64,000 bases of DNA from Flavobacterium sharifuzzamanii (GCF_003254585.1 NZ_QJGZ01000029.1:33179-97178); one strand, 5' to 3'. Positions 32,841-41,844 are shown, counted from the first letter of the stretch. Notes: a model not told the origin generated them from the sequence alone. Numbers and translations are program-made.

Positions 32841-34106
32841 TTATTCTGTTCTTAAAGCATCTACAGGCTTAACATTGATTGCGGTCTGTGCCGGAATAAA
32901 TCCTGCAAGCAAGCCTGATCCAACCAATATAATTAAAGCCACAAATACAACTCCTAAATCTACAGTTGGATTCGCAAACATAGTATTTTGATCCGGAGGC
33001 ATCGAGTCTAATGCCATATTTAAAATTGCTATAATTCCTGTAGCAACAGCAATTCCGAGCATACCCGAAATAATAGTTAAAAATATAGACTCAGTTAATA
33101 TTTGACTTCTAATTGCTCCCGGTGTTGCACCTAATGCTCTTCTAATTCCGATTTCTTTTGTACGTTCTTTAACCACAATCAGCATGATATTAGAAATTCC
33201 GATTACACCCGAAATCAAAACTAATGTTCCTACGAAATAGGCAATCACTTTTAAAATATTAAATAGACTTTGCACTTTATTAAATTGCTCATACAAATCA
33301 AAATTTCCAACTGCTCTCTCATCTGTCGGATTTATAGAATGTAATGATTTTATAATCTCTAAAATTTTTGGCTTTAAATCGGTTATAGAAGTTTCATCTT
33401 TCGCCGTAAGCGCCATCCATCCTACTTTATCTCCATAATTGAAGGCCTGTTGAAAAGTTGTAAACGGAATAAAGATATTCTTTTGTTCCTGCTCTGCATT
33501 TCCTCCTTGTTGTTTGGATTTATAAACTCCAACAACCATAAAATTGATGCTGTTAATTTTGATATAAGTTCCAACAGCCTCCTCTTCTTTACCGTAAAGT
33601 TCACTGATAACACCTTTTCCAATAACACAGACTTTTCTTCTTTGTTCAATATCCTGCTGATTTACAAATCTTCCTTTAATGATATCCATCGGCTGCTGTT
33701 TAATCAGCTCTGGATAATCTCCGTAAATTGTAAATGCAGAAGTTTTGGTACCTCTTACTACGTTATTTGTTCCGTTAAAATCACCTAACTGATTTCTTGG
33801 TGAAACATATAATAAATCTGGAAGCGCTGCTTTTAAAGCCGTCACATCACTATTTCTAAAATCATAACGTCTTGTCTTTGGCAAACCTTTATACGCCTTA
33901 GAAGTAGTTTGACTCCACATAAACATGGTATTGGTTGCAATTCCATCAAAACCTTTTTTGATGCCATTTTCCAAACCATTACCCGCAGCAAGTAAAATTA
34001 CCAAGATAAAAATACCCCAAAAAACACCAAAAGCTGTCAGGATAGTCCTGAAAGGATTGGCGGTTAAGGCCTGTAAAATCTCGTCCCAATTATCTTTTTT
34101 AAACAT
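32841..34106 (-). CDS. MacB-type ABC transporter permease (second copy)
   Basis: A 421-residue inner membrane permease. TM1 (TAFGVFWGIFILVILLAAG) is followed by a large periplasmic MacB domain (~45-280) and three C-terminal helices of the FtsX fold, with the coupling region IMLIVVKERTKEIGIRRALGA before TM3. It carries no ATPase domain of its own, so it uses the separate ATPase at 35346. It is 2 bp from the paralogous permease at 34109, suggesting a heterodimer MacB-like exporter for peptides, lipids or macrolide-like compounds; the substrate is unknown. Confidence 0.9.
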   Translation of the reverse strand: MFKKDNWDEILQALTANPFRTILTAFGVFWGIFILVILLAAGNGLENGIKKGFDGIATNTMFMWSQTTSKAYKGLPKTRRYDFRNSDVTALKAALPDLLYVSPRNQLGDFNGTNNVVRGTKTSAFTIYGDYPELIKQQPMDIIKGRFVNQQDIEQRRKVCVIGKGVISELYGKEEEAVGTYIKINSINFMVVGVYKSKQQGGNAEQEQKNIFIPFTTFQQAFNYGDKVGWMALTAKDETSITDLKPKILEIIKSLHSINPTDERAVGNFDLYEQFNKVQSLFNILKVIAYFVGTLVLISGVIGISNIMLIVVKERTKEIGIRRALGATPGAIRSQILTESIFLTIISGMLGIAVATGIIAILNMALDSMPPDQNTMFANPTVDLGVVFVALIILVGSGLLAGFIPAQTAINVKPVDALRTE

Positions 34107-34108
34107 AA

Positions 34109-35353
34109 TTATTCGTCTCTAAGTGCTACAATAGGTTTAATTTTGGCTGCTCTGTAGGCTGGAAAAAATCCTGCCATTGCTCCTGCAAAAACAAGTAATA
34201 CCAAAGTAGTTAAAGCTACACTAAAATCTACTTCAGGATTTCTGAAATACTCGCTCTGAACCATCGGACCAACAAATTCCAATAGCGCAAGACTGGCTAA
34301 CAATCCCACAAAACCTGCAATGGTCGTAATAAAAATTGATTCATGGAGAATCATGGTGATAATAGAAAAAGGTGAAGCTCCAAGTGCTTTTCTAATTCCG
34401 ATTTCTTTTGTACGTTCTTTTACAATAATAAGCATGATATTACTTACTCCAACTACACCAGCGATAATCGTACATATACCCACCCACCAGAAAAAGAGTC
34501 TGATATATAAGTTTAGGTCGTAAAATTGTTTAGCATCTTTAACCGAGTTATAAACTCCGACACCGCCATCATCTTCAGGAGCCACAACATTTTTACTCTT
34601 TAATAAGTCTTTTAAATCTTGGGTAAATTTTTCTGACTGAGCCAATGCTTCGTCATAATCTTGCGTCTTTTTTAATGTAAAAAACAAGTTGCTGATTTTA
34701 TCACCTCCGCCAAACGTTTTCTGAACTGTAGTCAAAGGCAAATAAGCACGAGTTTCTTCTCTTTCTCCTCCTGGATCTGTAAAAACACCGACCACCTTAA
34801 AGTTGATATTGTTAATCAGAATCTCTTCTCCTATTGCCTCTTTATCTTTAAGCATATCAGTTTTTAGTTTCATTCCGATAACAGCAACTTTGGCGTTACT
34901 TTCTAAATCCTTAGCATTGATATAACGCCCCTGAACTATGGTTAAATTTTCAATTCCGCCATAATCTGGATTTACTCCTCTAAACTGATAACTCCCTGAT
35001 TCTTTACCATAAGCAAAAGACTGTCCCCAATAATTATTTGTTGAAGCTCTTAGATCTAACTTGTCTTCAAATTTCTGCACCGATTGATTGTAATCGCTAT
35101 TGCGAAATTGAATCTGTCTACCTGGATTTAGCCCTTTGTATTCTTTGGTAGTTGTTCCAGACCAAACTTCTATAATTCCAGCGGCATCGCGTTCGAACTG
35201 TTTTTCAATTCCGTTCTGAAGACCTTTACCTGCACCAAGCAAGATTACCAAAATAAAGATTCCAGAAGCCACAGAAACTCCTGTTAAGAATGTTCTTAAA
35301 CGGTTTTTAGAAATGGCTTCAAATATTTCCTGCCAGCGTTCAATATTAAACAT
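34109..35353 (-). CDS. MacB-type ABC transporter permease (first copy)
   Basis: A 414-residue permease paralogous to the next gene: N-terminal helix (GVSVASGIFILVILLGAG), a periplasmic MacB-like domain, and the FtsX core with IMLIIVKERTKEIGIRKALGA. Ends with PAYRAAKIKPIVALRDE, the typical MacB C-terminal phrase. It overlaps the ATPase gene by 8 bp, so translation is coupled. Together with the ATPase and the second permease it would form a complete ABC exporter using a MacA-like adaptor and a TolC channel. Confidence 0.9.
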   Translation of the reverse strand: MFNIERWQEIFEAISKNRLRTFLTGVSVASGIFILVILLGAGKGLQNGIEKQFERDAAGIIEVWSGTTTKEYKGLNPGRQIQFRNSDYNQSVQKFEDKLDLRASTNNYWGQSFAYGKESGSYQFRGVNPDYGGIENLTIVQGRYINAKDLESNAKVAVIGMKLKTDMLKDKEAIGEEILINNINFKVVGVFTDPGGEREETRAYLPLTTVQKTFGGGDKISNLFFTLKKTQDYDEALAQSEKFTQDLKDLLKSKNVVAPEDDGGVGVYNSVKDAKQFYDLNLYIRLFFWWVGICTIIAGVVGVSNIMLIIVKERTKEIGIRKALGASPFSIITMILHESIFITTIAGFVGLLASLALLEFVGPMVQSEYFRNPEVDFSVALTTLVLLVFAGAMAGFFPAYRAAKIKPIVALRDE

Positions 35354-36047
35354 AAGACGAAGCTCTAACTTGTTCTACTTTTTTATCATCGATAATTAAT
35401 CCATCTTTCAGGACTACATTTCTTTTGCACATTGCAGCAATATCAGGCTCATGCGTAACAATTAAAATTGTTTTTCCTTCATCATTAATTCCTTGAATAA
35501 GCTCCATAACTTCATAAGAAGTCTTAGTATCCAATGCTCCCGTCGGTTCATCGGCTAGCAAAACCTTCGGATTTGACGCCAATGCTCTCGCTATAGCCAC
35601 ACGCTGTTTCTGACCTCCTGAAAGTTCATTTGGCAAGTGGTGAACGTGAGAGCCCAAACCTACTTTCTCTAAATATTTCATTGCAATATCATAACGCTCT
35701 TTTCTTTTAACTCCCTGATAATATAATGGCATTGCGACATTATCAAGTGCCGTTTTATAATTAATCAAATTAAAAGACTGGAAAACGAATCCTAAGAACT
35801 TATTGCGATATTTTGAAGCAAGGGTTTCATTCAATTTTTTGATTGGCGTTTTATCTAAAATATAACTTCCAGAATCAGCTTCATCCAGAATTCCCAAGAT
35901 GTTAAGAAGTGTTGATTTACCTGAACCAGATGACCCCATGATCGCAACCAATTCTCCTTCTTCTATATTAAAGTTTATACCTTTTAATACATGCAATTCA
36001 GAACTTCCCATCTTATAGGATTTATGTAAATCTTTAATTTCAATCAT
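35346..36047 (-). CDS. MacB-type ABC transporter ATPase
   Basis: A 233-residue ATPase of the LolD/MacB group. Walker A is GSSGSGKST (~37-45), the Q-loop region is FVFQSFNLI, the signature is LSGGQKQR, and Walker B with D-loop is VLLADEPTGALD. The frame opens at ATG 36071, but ATG 36047 begins exactly at the family start MIEIKDLHKSY and is preferred. It powers the two permeases encoded directly downstream. It is divergent from the DUF4403 gene at 36225; no clear -7/-33 pair is seen in the 177 bp between them. Confidence 0.93.
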   Translation of the reverse strand: MIEIKDLHKSYKMGSSELHVLKGINFNIEEGELVAIMGSSGSGKSTLLNILGILDEADSGSYILDKTPIKKLNETLASKYRNKFLGFVFQSFNLINYKTALDNVAMPLYYQGVKRKERYDIAMKYLEKVGLGSHVHHLPNELSGGQKQRVAIARALASNPKVLLADEPTGALDTKTSYEVMELIQGINDEGKTILIVTHEPDIAAMCKRNVVLKDGLIIDDKKVEQVRASSYV

Positions 36048-36224
36048 GGTATTGTTAAATTTTTTAGACAATAATAACGTTTTTATTAAGTAATTTATGA
36101 TAATAAAAAGTTAATAGTTTTGTTACCTATTCTGTATAAGACTGCATTCTTTAGTTATTGTTACACTTTTTCAATAAAATATGATTGTTTTCGTAATTTT
36201 ACCTCGTAATAAAAATCATCTTAA

Positions 36225-37631
36225 ATGAAGCTTAGTTCTATTATTTCAATGTTTACAGCACTTGCGGTGCTATCGAGCTGTTCGTCGGCTCAAAAATTAG
36301 AAACATTAAAGCCTGAACCAGACGATGCAAGTCCGTTAATTTATGACAGCAACCCTTCTTTTATAAACCTTCCCATTACCATCAAATTAAGCGATATTGA
36401 AAATCAGACTAATTCTCTTCTTAACGGATTAATTTACGAAGACAATAATATCGAAGACGATGATATTGAAATGAAAATCTGGAAACAGGCTCCAATCAAA
36501 ATTCAAAATGATCCGTCAAATCTTGATAAAAGAATTCGAACAATTTTACCGCTTAAAGCGAATATCAAATACAGAATTGGAACAAAAAAACTTGGGGTTG
36601 AATTATACGATGTTAGAGAATTTAATCTAAACGGAGTTATAACGCTTTCTAGTGAAACTGCTCTGACAAATTGGAAACTCACAACAAAAACAGAATTCAA
36701 GTCTCTTGATTGGAATGAGAGTCCAACTATGTCAATATTTGGCAAAAACATGCCAATTACTTATTTAATAAATCCTGCTATCTCTATTTTTAAAAGCAAA
36801 TTGGAAAAGAAAATAGATGAAGCAATTGAAAAATCAATGGATTTTAAACCGAATGTACTTCAAGCTGTAGAAAAAATCTGCACTCCTTTTCAAATGAGTG
36901 ACACTTATGAAAGCTGGCTTAGAATTGTTCCAGTTGAAATCTACTCTACAAATGCCAAACTTAAAAACGATTCGTTCTTACTTGATATGGGTATGAAATG
37001 CAACATGGAAACCATTGTTGGCAAACAGCCCGAATCAAAATACAATGCCAGTAAAATTGTTTTGAAACCAGTAGCAAAAATCCCAAATCAAATTTCTGCT
37101 AATATTGCAGCAATTTCAAGTTATGTAGATGCCTCCAAGATTATGACCAAGAATTTTGCTGGTCAGGAATTTGGTTCTGGAAGCAAAAAAGTCACAGTGA
37201 AAAATGTTTCAATCTGGCACAAAGATGGCAAAATGGTTATCGCATTAGACGTTTTAGGATCTATAGACGGAACACTTTATTTAAATGGCTTTCCATCATA
37301 CAATGCACAGACAAAAGAAATTTATTTTGAAAAGCTAGATTATGTTTTAGATACCAAAAGTAAATTGATGCGCACAGCAAACTGGCTAGCGCAAGGATTC
37401 ATTCTAAGAAAAATGGAAGAAAGCTGTCGATATTCAATTCAACCTAATCTCGAAGAAGGCAAAAAGAGTATGGCGTGTTATTTAAAGAACTATTCTCCAA
37501 TGCCAGGTGTATTTGTAAACGGAAAAATGGAGGATATTCAGTTTGACAAAATACAGCTAACCAATCAAGCGATTATAGCCTTCATCAAAATAAACGGAAC
37601 AGTCAATGTCTCAGTTAACGGACTTAAATAA
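36225..37631 (+). CDS. DUF4403 family lipoprotein
   Basis: A 468-residue predicted lipoprotein; the signal ends in a lipobox (AVLSSCSSAQK, Cys ~19). The family start is visible (INLPITIKLSDIENQTNSLL), followed by repeated beta-rich segments (MKIWKQAPIKIQ, LPLKANIKYRIGTKKLGVEL) and a late GSIDGTLYLNGFPSYN. DUF4403 proteins are predicted tubular lipid-binding-like folds, and the function is not established. It is a single-gene unit ending at a bidirectional terminator shared with the convergent cytochrome oxidase segment. Confidence 0.85.
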   Translation: MKLSSIISMFTALAVLSSCSSAQKLETLKPEPDDASPLIYDSNPSFINLPITIKLSDIENQTNSLLNGLIYEDNNIEDDDIEMKIWKQAPIKIQNDPSNLDKRIRTILPLKANIKYRIGTKKLGVELYDVREFNLNGVITLSSETALTNWKLTTKTEFKSLDWNESPTMSIFGKNMPITYLINPAISIFKSKLEKKIDEAIEKSMDFKPNVLQAVEKICTPFQMSDTYESWLRIVPVEIYSTNAKLKNDSFLLDMGMKCNMETIVGKQPESKYNASKIVLKPVAKIPNQISANIAAISSYVDASKIMTKNFAGQEFGSGSKKVTVKNVSIWHKDGKMVIALDVLGSIDGTLYLNGFPSYNAQTKEIYFEKLDYVLDTKSKLMRTANWLAQGFILRKMEESCRYSIQPNLEEGKKSMACYLKNYSPMPGVFVNGKMEDIQFDKIQLTNQAIIAFIKINGTVNVSVNGLK

Positions 37632-37662
37632 AAAAAAGCAGTGTAATTACACTGCTTTTTTC
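37631..37662. terminator. Bidirectional terminator between DUF4403 and the oxidase segment
   Basis: A perfect palindrome with GCAGTGTAA/TTACACTGC arms flanked by A- and T-runs. It overlaps the stop codon of the minus-strand gene at 37647. Confidence 0.85.
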
Positions 37663-37907
37663 TTTTTAGAATACATTCGATAAATCAAATATCCTATTAT
37701 TAATACTAGTAAATATGGAATTACCATTAAGTAAACAATTCCATCATTTACTGCTTCTGCTTTTTTAGTATTAGAATCTCCCGATAATGCTGCGCGGCAC
37801 ATAGCACACTGAGCATTGGCTGAAATTCCAATTAAAAAAATACAAATCCCAAATACTATAACTTGGATTTTGGATTTTAAAATTTGAATATTTTTTTTAG
37901 TGTACAT
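37647..37907 (-). CDS. Small CxxC membrane protein at the end of the oxidase segment
   Basis: An 86-residue protein with an N-terminal signal-like helix (VIVFGICIFLIGISANAQ) directly followed by CAMCRAAL, then a C-terminal helix (VIPYLLVLIIGYLIYRMY) and a Lys-rich tail. The CxxC just after the first helix lies on the periplasmic side and could bind metal or be redox active. It overlaps the DUF420 gene by 11 bp and lies with SCO and DUF420 genes, so a role in cytochrome oxidase assembly is plausible but unproven. Confidence 0.7.
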   Translation of the reverse strand: MYTKKNIQILKSKIQVIVFGICIFLIGISANAQCAMCRAALSGDSNTKKAEAVNDGIVYLMVIPYLLVLIIGYLIYRMYSKKKKAV

Positions 37908-38439
37908 AATACGGAGATATCATTAAATAAACAATCACTCCCGTTACAGCAACGTACAACCAAAGAGGAAAAGTGATCTTAGCAATTTTTCTGTGTCTAT
38001 CAAAACGCTTTGCAAGCGCTCTTACATACGTAATTAAAACAAGTGGAATAATTGCAATTGACAATAAAATATGTGTTATAAGAATAAAGAAATATACATA
38101 ACGTAATGCTCCTTCTCCTCCATATTTTGTAGAATCTGAAGTCATATGATACGCAACATACATAACTAAAAATGCAACAGACAATGCAATAGCAGAAGTC
38201 ATCAATCTTTCGTGTAATTTTTGATTTCCTTTCTTAATCGCCAAAACAGCCCAAACCAGCACAACAGCTGTAATACCGTTTGTAGTTGCATAGATTGGAG
38301 GTAAAAACGATAAAGGTTCTACATCAACACCGAAATCTTTTAATTTAACTCCGAACAGAATTGCAACAACAACAGGAATTATTATTGAAACCGCAATAAT
38401 AAATTTGCTAAATTTTTTCTCTAAAGTATTATCTTCCAT
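37897..38439 (-). CDS. DUF420 domain membrane protein
   Basis: A 180-residue inner membrane protein with about five helices (IAVSIIIPVVVAILFGVKL, NGITAVVLVWAVLAI, and others). It contains His residues in helices and loops (NQKLHERLMTSAI, ILITHILLSIAII, RFDRHRKIAKITFP) in the arrangement typical of DUF420. The family is encoded with heme-copper oxidase assembly genes (CtaM-like) and is thought to assist oxidase maturation. It lies 2 bp after the SCO gene. Confidence 0.85.
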   Translation of the reverse strand: MEDNTLEKKFSKFIIAVSIIIPVVVAILFGVKLKDFGVDVEPLSFLPPIYATTNGITAVVLVWAVLAIKKGNQKLHERLMTSAIALSVAFLVMYVAYHMTSDSTKYGGEGALRYVYFFILITHILLSIAIIPLVLITYVRALAKRFDRHRKIAKITFPLWLYVAVTGVIVYLMISPYYVH

Positions 38440-38441
38440 TT

Positions 38442-39128
38442 TTATTCTGCTAATAAAATTTTAATGTCTTCTTGAATATCTCTTACTCCTTTTTTATCTA
38501 GACCATCATAATAAATATTCGGATTTCCGAATTCATCTTTTCTGCATCGAATGTTTCCATCTTTATCAATTAAAGCAAACAAACCAGAATGTTCAAATCC
38601 ACCGCTTACTTTGTCATTTTCTCCTGCATAAAGATTAAATCCTTTATTTGACAAATCCATAATAACGTTCCTGTCTCCAGTCAAGAAATTCCAATTAGAA
38701 GATTTTACTCCAAGCAATTTTGCATGGTCCTTTAAAACTTCTGTAGTATCATGTTTTGGATCGATTGTAATAGAAACTATTCCAAAGTTAGGATTTCCAA
38801 AAAACGTCTTTTCAATTTCCAGCATACTCATATTCATCTTTGGACAAATAGATGGACAAGTTGTAAAAAAGAATTCCAAAACATATACTTTCCCTTTATA
38901 CGTTTCATTTGAAACTTTTACATTATCCTGATTTGTCAATTCGAATTTTGGCGCTGGCCCAATTGTCAAAAGTTTAGCTTCTTTTGAAGATTTTACTCCA
39001 ACATTATCTAAACGATTTCCTTTTACGACGTCTCCGTTTTTAACTCGATCAACAATTTTAGGAATAGCATAAATCCCAAAAATCAGAATGATAAAAGAGA
39101 TTCCAATATATGATTTGTTCTTAAACAT
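38442..39128 (-). CDS. SCO1/SenC family copper chaperone
   Basis: A 228-residue membrane-anchored thioredoxin-fold protein with an N-terminal helix (IGISFIILIFGIYAIPKI). The copper site is intact: CxxxC in FTTCPSICPKM and the distal His in GGFEHSGLFALID. SCO proteins insert copper into the CuA centre of cytochrome oxidase subunit II or keep its cysteines reduced. It is preceded by an SCO-like protein that lacks these cysteines. The cox2 gene itself is not in the window. Confidence 0.92.
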   Translation of the reverse strand: MFKNKSYIGISFIILIFGIYAIPKIVDRVKNGDVVKGNRLDNVGVKSSKEAKLLTIGPAPKFELTNQDNVKVSNETYKGKVYVLEFFFTTCPSICPKMNMSMLEIEKTFFGNPNFGIVSITIDPKHDTTEVLKDHAKLLGVKSSNWNFLTGDRNVIMDLSNKGFNLYAGENDKVSGGFEHSGLFALIDKDGNIRCRKDEFGNPNIYYDGLDKKGVRDIQEDIKILLAE

Positions 39129-39139
39129 TATAAATGATT

Positions 39140-39781
39140 TTAAAGTTGCTTTGTAGCGTTATGATTTTTCTTTAAAGCTGCGCGGTATTCATAAAGGATA
39201 ATCTTGAAGTCATCTAGCATTTCATTGCTTAACTCAGACGGATGAAAAGTATCATATCCTTCTTTATATTCTTTCGGATCTTTTCTGCCTCTTAAATTAC
39301 GTTCTTTATCAATGATATAAACATTAGAGGTTCCAAGGTTTTCATTCAGTTTTTCTTTTAAATGCAATCCATCGTAGAATTTCTGTATTTCTTCTTTTGA
39401 AGCAAAAACAAAGTTCCAGTTTTTAACATCCGTAAAAGGAGACAAAGCATCAACAATTTTTTGAGCTTCTGCTTCAGTTCCTGTTGGACACAGCACTACA
39501 AACTGAAGATCCTCAAAACCGTTATAACGTTTGTAGATTTTTTCATTTAAATTAAAATAATTACCTCTATTTTCTAGAATATTTGTACCTGCAAAACCTA
39601 GCACAGTAATCTTTTTATCAAGAGAGATTTTTTTTCCGTTTAATGAATTCCAATTCCCAAAGTCGGCTACTTTAGGTATTATTACAGGAAGTGTTGTAAA
39701 ACTATTTACACCAGAAGCAAAGAATAAATACGCTACAATTGGCAATACAAAAAGTACAAAGAGAACTATATTTTTTTTCAT
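39140..39781 (-). CDS. SCO-like thioredoxin-fold protein lacking the copper cysteines
   Basis: A 213-residue protein with an N-terminal helix (VLFVLFVLPIVAYLFFASG). Its order of segments parallels SCO proteins: a GKKISLDKKITVLGF strand, a helix, a YNGFEDLQFVVLCP strand, then NVYIIDKERNLRGRKD as in SCO. Where SCO has CxxxC it has FAGTNILENRGN, and I find only one Cys (LCPTG). It is 11 bp upstream of the true SCO gene, so it may be a scaffold or regulatory partner. The family link is structural inference. Confidence 0.6.
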   Translation of the reverse strand: MKKNIVLFVLFVLPIVAYLFFASGVNSFTTLPVIIPKVADFGNWNSLNGKKISLDKKITVLGFAGTNILENRGNYFNLNEKIYKRYNGFEDLQFVVLCPTGTEAEAQKIVDALSPFTDVKNWNFVFASKEEIQKFYDGLHLKEKLNENLGTSNVYIIDKERNLRGRKDPKEYKEGYDTFHPSELSNEMLDDFKIILYEYRAALKKNHNATKQL

Positions 39782-39807
39782 TGTATTAACGGGGAATTAT
39801 TGAGGTA

Positions 39808-39815
39808 CAAAAATA
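39808..39815 (-). promoter_or_regulatory. -7 box before the oxidase-assembly genes
   Basis: TATTTTTG on the minus strand, 26 bp before ATG 39781 and overlapping the T-run of the terminator at 39821. It suggests that the assembly genes have their own transcript. Confidence 0.35.
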
Positions 39816-39839
39816 AAAAAAGCTCCGCAAATCGGAGCT
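39811..39839 (-). terminator. Terminator after the oxidase subunit IV gene
   Basis: AGCTCCG / CGGAGCT (39821-39839) with a 5-base loop, followed on the minus strand by a T-rich run. It separates structural genes from assembly genes. Confidence 0.8.
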
Positions 39840-39860
39840 TCTTTTCGAATTAATATCATG

Positions 39861-40211
39861 TTAAAAATTCCATTTAATAGTAGAATCTTTAAAAACCCCA
39901 TAAATATAATGTCCTTCTGTTAACAGAATAAACAATAAATATAAAACTAGGAAGATAACAGGAGAAACTACAGACCATCTAAGGCTGCTTTTTTCACCTT
40001 CCATGTGCATAAATGCCCATACAATATAATATGCTTTGAAAATTGTTAAGATATAGAAAATCCAGTTTAATAGATTCAATCCAACAAAATGATTAAATTC
40101 TAATACTCCAGGTTTGTAGATACCTAAAATAACTTCTACTGTAGTTACTACTGAAAGCAATCCGAAAACAAACCAGATTCTTTTTGTATTTGATACGTGC
40201 TCGTGTGACAT
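39861..40211 (-). CDS. Cytochrome c oxidase subunit IV family protein
   Basis: A 116-residue inner membrane protein with three helices (WFVFGLLSVVTTVEVILGIY, LNWIFYILTIFKAYYIVWAF, VVSPVIFLVLYLLFILL). The FMHMEGEKSSLR loop between helices 2 and 3 is characteristic of bacterial subunit IV (CtaF/CyoD-like). It is an accessory subunit that stabilises the oxidase. It is the last structural gene of the oxidase run, 19 bp after the subunit III gene and followed by a terminator. Confidence 0.88.
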   Translation of the reverse strand: MSHEHVSNTKRIWFVFGLLSVVTTVEVILGIYKPGVLEFNHFVGLNLLNWIFYILTIFKAYYIVWAFMHMEGEKSSLRWSVVSPVIFLVLYLLFILLTEGHYIYGVFKDSTIKWNF

Positions 40212-40230
40212 AATAATTAAATTCTAAAAA

Positions 40231-41214
40231 TTAAACTAGGTAGAAAACTGTAAATACAAATACCCAAACTAAATCTACAAAGTGCCAGTATAATCCAACT
40301 TTCTCTACCATTTCGTAGCTTCTTCTTTTCTCGTAAGTACCTAATAATACATTAAAGAAAATAATGATATTGATAATAACTCCAGAGAATACGTGGAATC
40401 CGTGGAAACCTGTAATAAAGAAGAAGAAATCAGCAAATAATTTATTACCGTACTCGTTTCTGATCAAGTTAGCACCTTCAACAACATATTTAGCACTTGC
40501 TAAATGTTTTTCAGATTCTTCCCTTGATAAAACAGTTTTTTTCTTTTTATCTGTAAGTTTTTCTGTTCTGATTAAAATCTCAGGGTGAGCTTTAAAACCA
40601 GCCTGAACTTCAGCAACTGTGTAAGTTGGAAGAGATTGAGCATCTTCCATAAACCAAGTTGATTTACTTCTTGTTAAAGCTTCTCTTTGTTCTGGCAATT
40701 TAACAGCAAAATCAGCTAAAGCTACTCTTTTACCATCTTTATCCACAAATTGAAGTAAACTTCCTCCAACTGTTTCAACTGCACCATATTCTCCTTTAAT
40801 GAAGTTTTTCCATTCCCAAGCTTGAGAACCAACGAAAATTAAACCTCCAATAATAGTTAAGAACATATAAATTGCAACTTTTGTCTTTTTCAATTGGTGC
40901 CCTGCATCAACAGCTAATACCATTGTTACAGAAGAAAAGATCAAAATAAAAGTCATTAAAGCTACATAATACATTGGAGCCGCAACACCATGCATAAATG
41001 GGAAGTGAGTGAACACTTCATCAGCCAAAGGCCAAGTTTCAATAAATTTAAATCTAGAAAAACCATAAGCTCCTAGAAATCCAGAGAATGTTAAGGCATC
41101 TGATACGATAAAAAACCACATCATCATTTTACCATAACTTGCTCCTAAAGGCTCATTGTGACCGCCTCCCCAAGTTTTTTCGTCGTTGTTTGCAGTAGTA
41201 ACTGTCGCTCCCAT
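40231..41214 (-). CDS. Cytochrome c oxidase subunit III with a large soluble insertion
   Basis: A 327-residue subunit III-type protein. N-terminal helices (MMMWFFIVSDALTFSGFLG, MYYVALMTFILIFSSVTMV, IYMFLTIIGGLIFVGSQAWE) and C-terminal helices (FFFFITGFHGFHVFSGVI, WHFVDLVWVFVFTVFYLV) are typical. Between them lies an extramembrane segment of about 120 residues (~139-258), highly charged, where most homologues have a short loop. A TAAATTTG box lies 24 bp upstream. It follows the second subunit III-like gene by 42 bp. Confidence 0.9.
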   Translation of the reverse strand: MGATVTTANNDEKTWGGGHNEPLGASYGKMMMWFFIVSDALTFSGFLGAYGFSRFKFIETWPLADEVFTHFPFMHGVAAPMYYVALMTFILIFSSVTMVLAVDAGHQLKKTKVAIYMFLTIIGGLIFVGSQAWEWKNFIKGEYGAVETVGGSLLQFVDKDGKRVALADFAVKLPEQREALTRSKSTWFMEDAQSLPTYTVAEVQAGFKAHPEILIRTEKLTDKKKKTVLSREESEKHLASAKYVVEGANLIRNEYGNKLFADFFFFITGFHGFHVFSGVIINIIIFFNVLLGTYEKRRSYEMVEKVGLYWHFVDLVWVFVFTVFYLV

Positions 41215-41238
41215 AAAAGATATTCGTTAAAAAGTTCC

Positions 41239-41246
41239 CAAATTTA
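41239..41246 (-). promoter_or_regulatory. -7 box before the subunit III gene
   Basis: TAAATTTG on the minus strand, 24 bp before ATG 41214, inside the 42-bp gap. It would allow transcription of the subunit III/IV pair separately from ctaB. Confidence 0.45.
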
Positions 41247-41256
41247 CGTTTTTTTC

Positions 41257-41844
41257 TTATTTAAAGAAATATAAAAATAAAAATAAATATACCCATAATA
41301 AATCCAAAAAGTGCCAATACATCGCACCTAGCTCTATCCCAAGAGTTTGAGTCGAATTGTATTTTTGTTTAAAATGATTATAAATTATAATTAAAAGTGA
41401 AATTAATCCGCCAGCTAAGTGCAACAAGTGTGTAACTGTCACAACATAAAGAAAAGTTGTAGTAATCGAACTACCTTCTCCTGTAAAGTAATACCCTTCA
41501 GCAACGATTTGTCCAAATCCTTTGAATTGCAATACCACAAATAAAACTCCTAAAGCTAAAGTTCCAAGAAGCAATCCTGTAACTGCGCTTCTATTGTCTT
41601 TTTGAATGGCTTTTTTTGCCAAGTGAAAAGTAACGCTACAAGCAATAATAACTGCTGTACTCCAATAGAAAGCTGAAGGGAGTTCAAAATTCTTCAACCA
41701 GTCCGCTCTCGATTTACTTACTACAAATGCGCTTGTTAAACCTGCGAACATCATGGTCATACTAACCATCGCGAAAAGCAGAATCAGTTTTGCCGATTTA
41801 GATTTCCTTACTTGTTCTTCATTTACTTTTAATGTCATTTCCAT
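41257..41844 (-). CDS. Heme-copper oxidase subunit III family protein (five-helix form)
   Basis: A 195-residue membrane protein with five predicted helices (AKLILLFAMVSMTMMFAGLT, FYWSTAVIIACSVTFHLA, LLLGTLALGVLFVVLQF, TFLYVVTVTHLLHLAGGLI, WHFLDLLWVYLFLFLYF). THLLHLAGG and MYWHFLDLLWVYLF match subunit III/CyoC signatures. The product is shorter than the neighbouring subunit III and has no insertion. It lies 2 bp after ctaB. Two tandem subunit III-like genes are common in Bacteroidota oxidase loci. Confidence 0.9.
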   Translation of the reverse strand: MEMTLKVNEEQVRKSKSAKLILLFAMVSMTMMFAGLTSAFVVSKSRADWLKNFELPSAFYWSTAVIIACSVTFHLAKKAIQKDNRSAVTGLLLGTLALGVLFVVLQFKGFGQIVAEGYYFTGEGSSITTTFLYVVTVTHLLHLAGGLISLLIIIYNHFKQKYNSTQTLGIELGAMYWHFLDLLWVYLFLFLYFFK

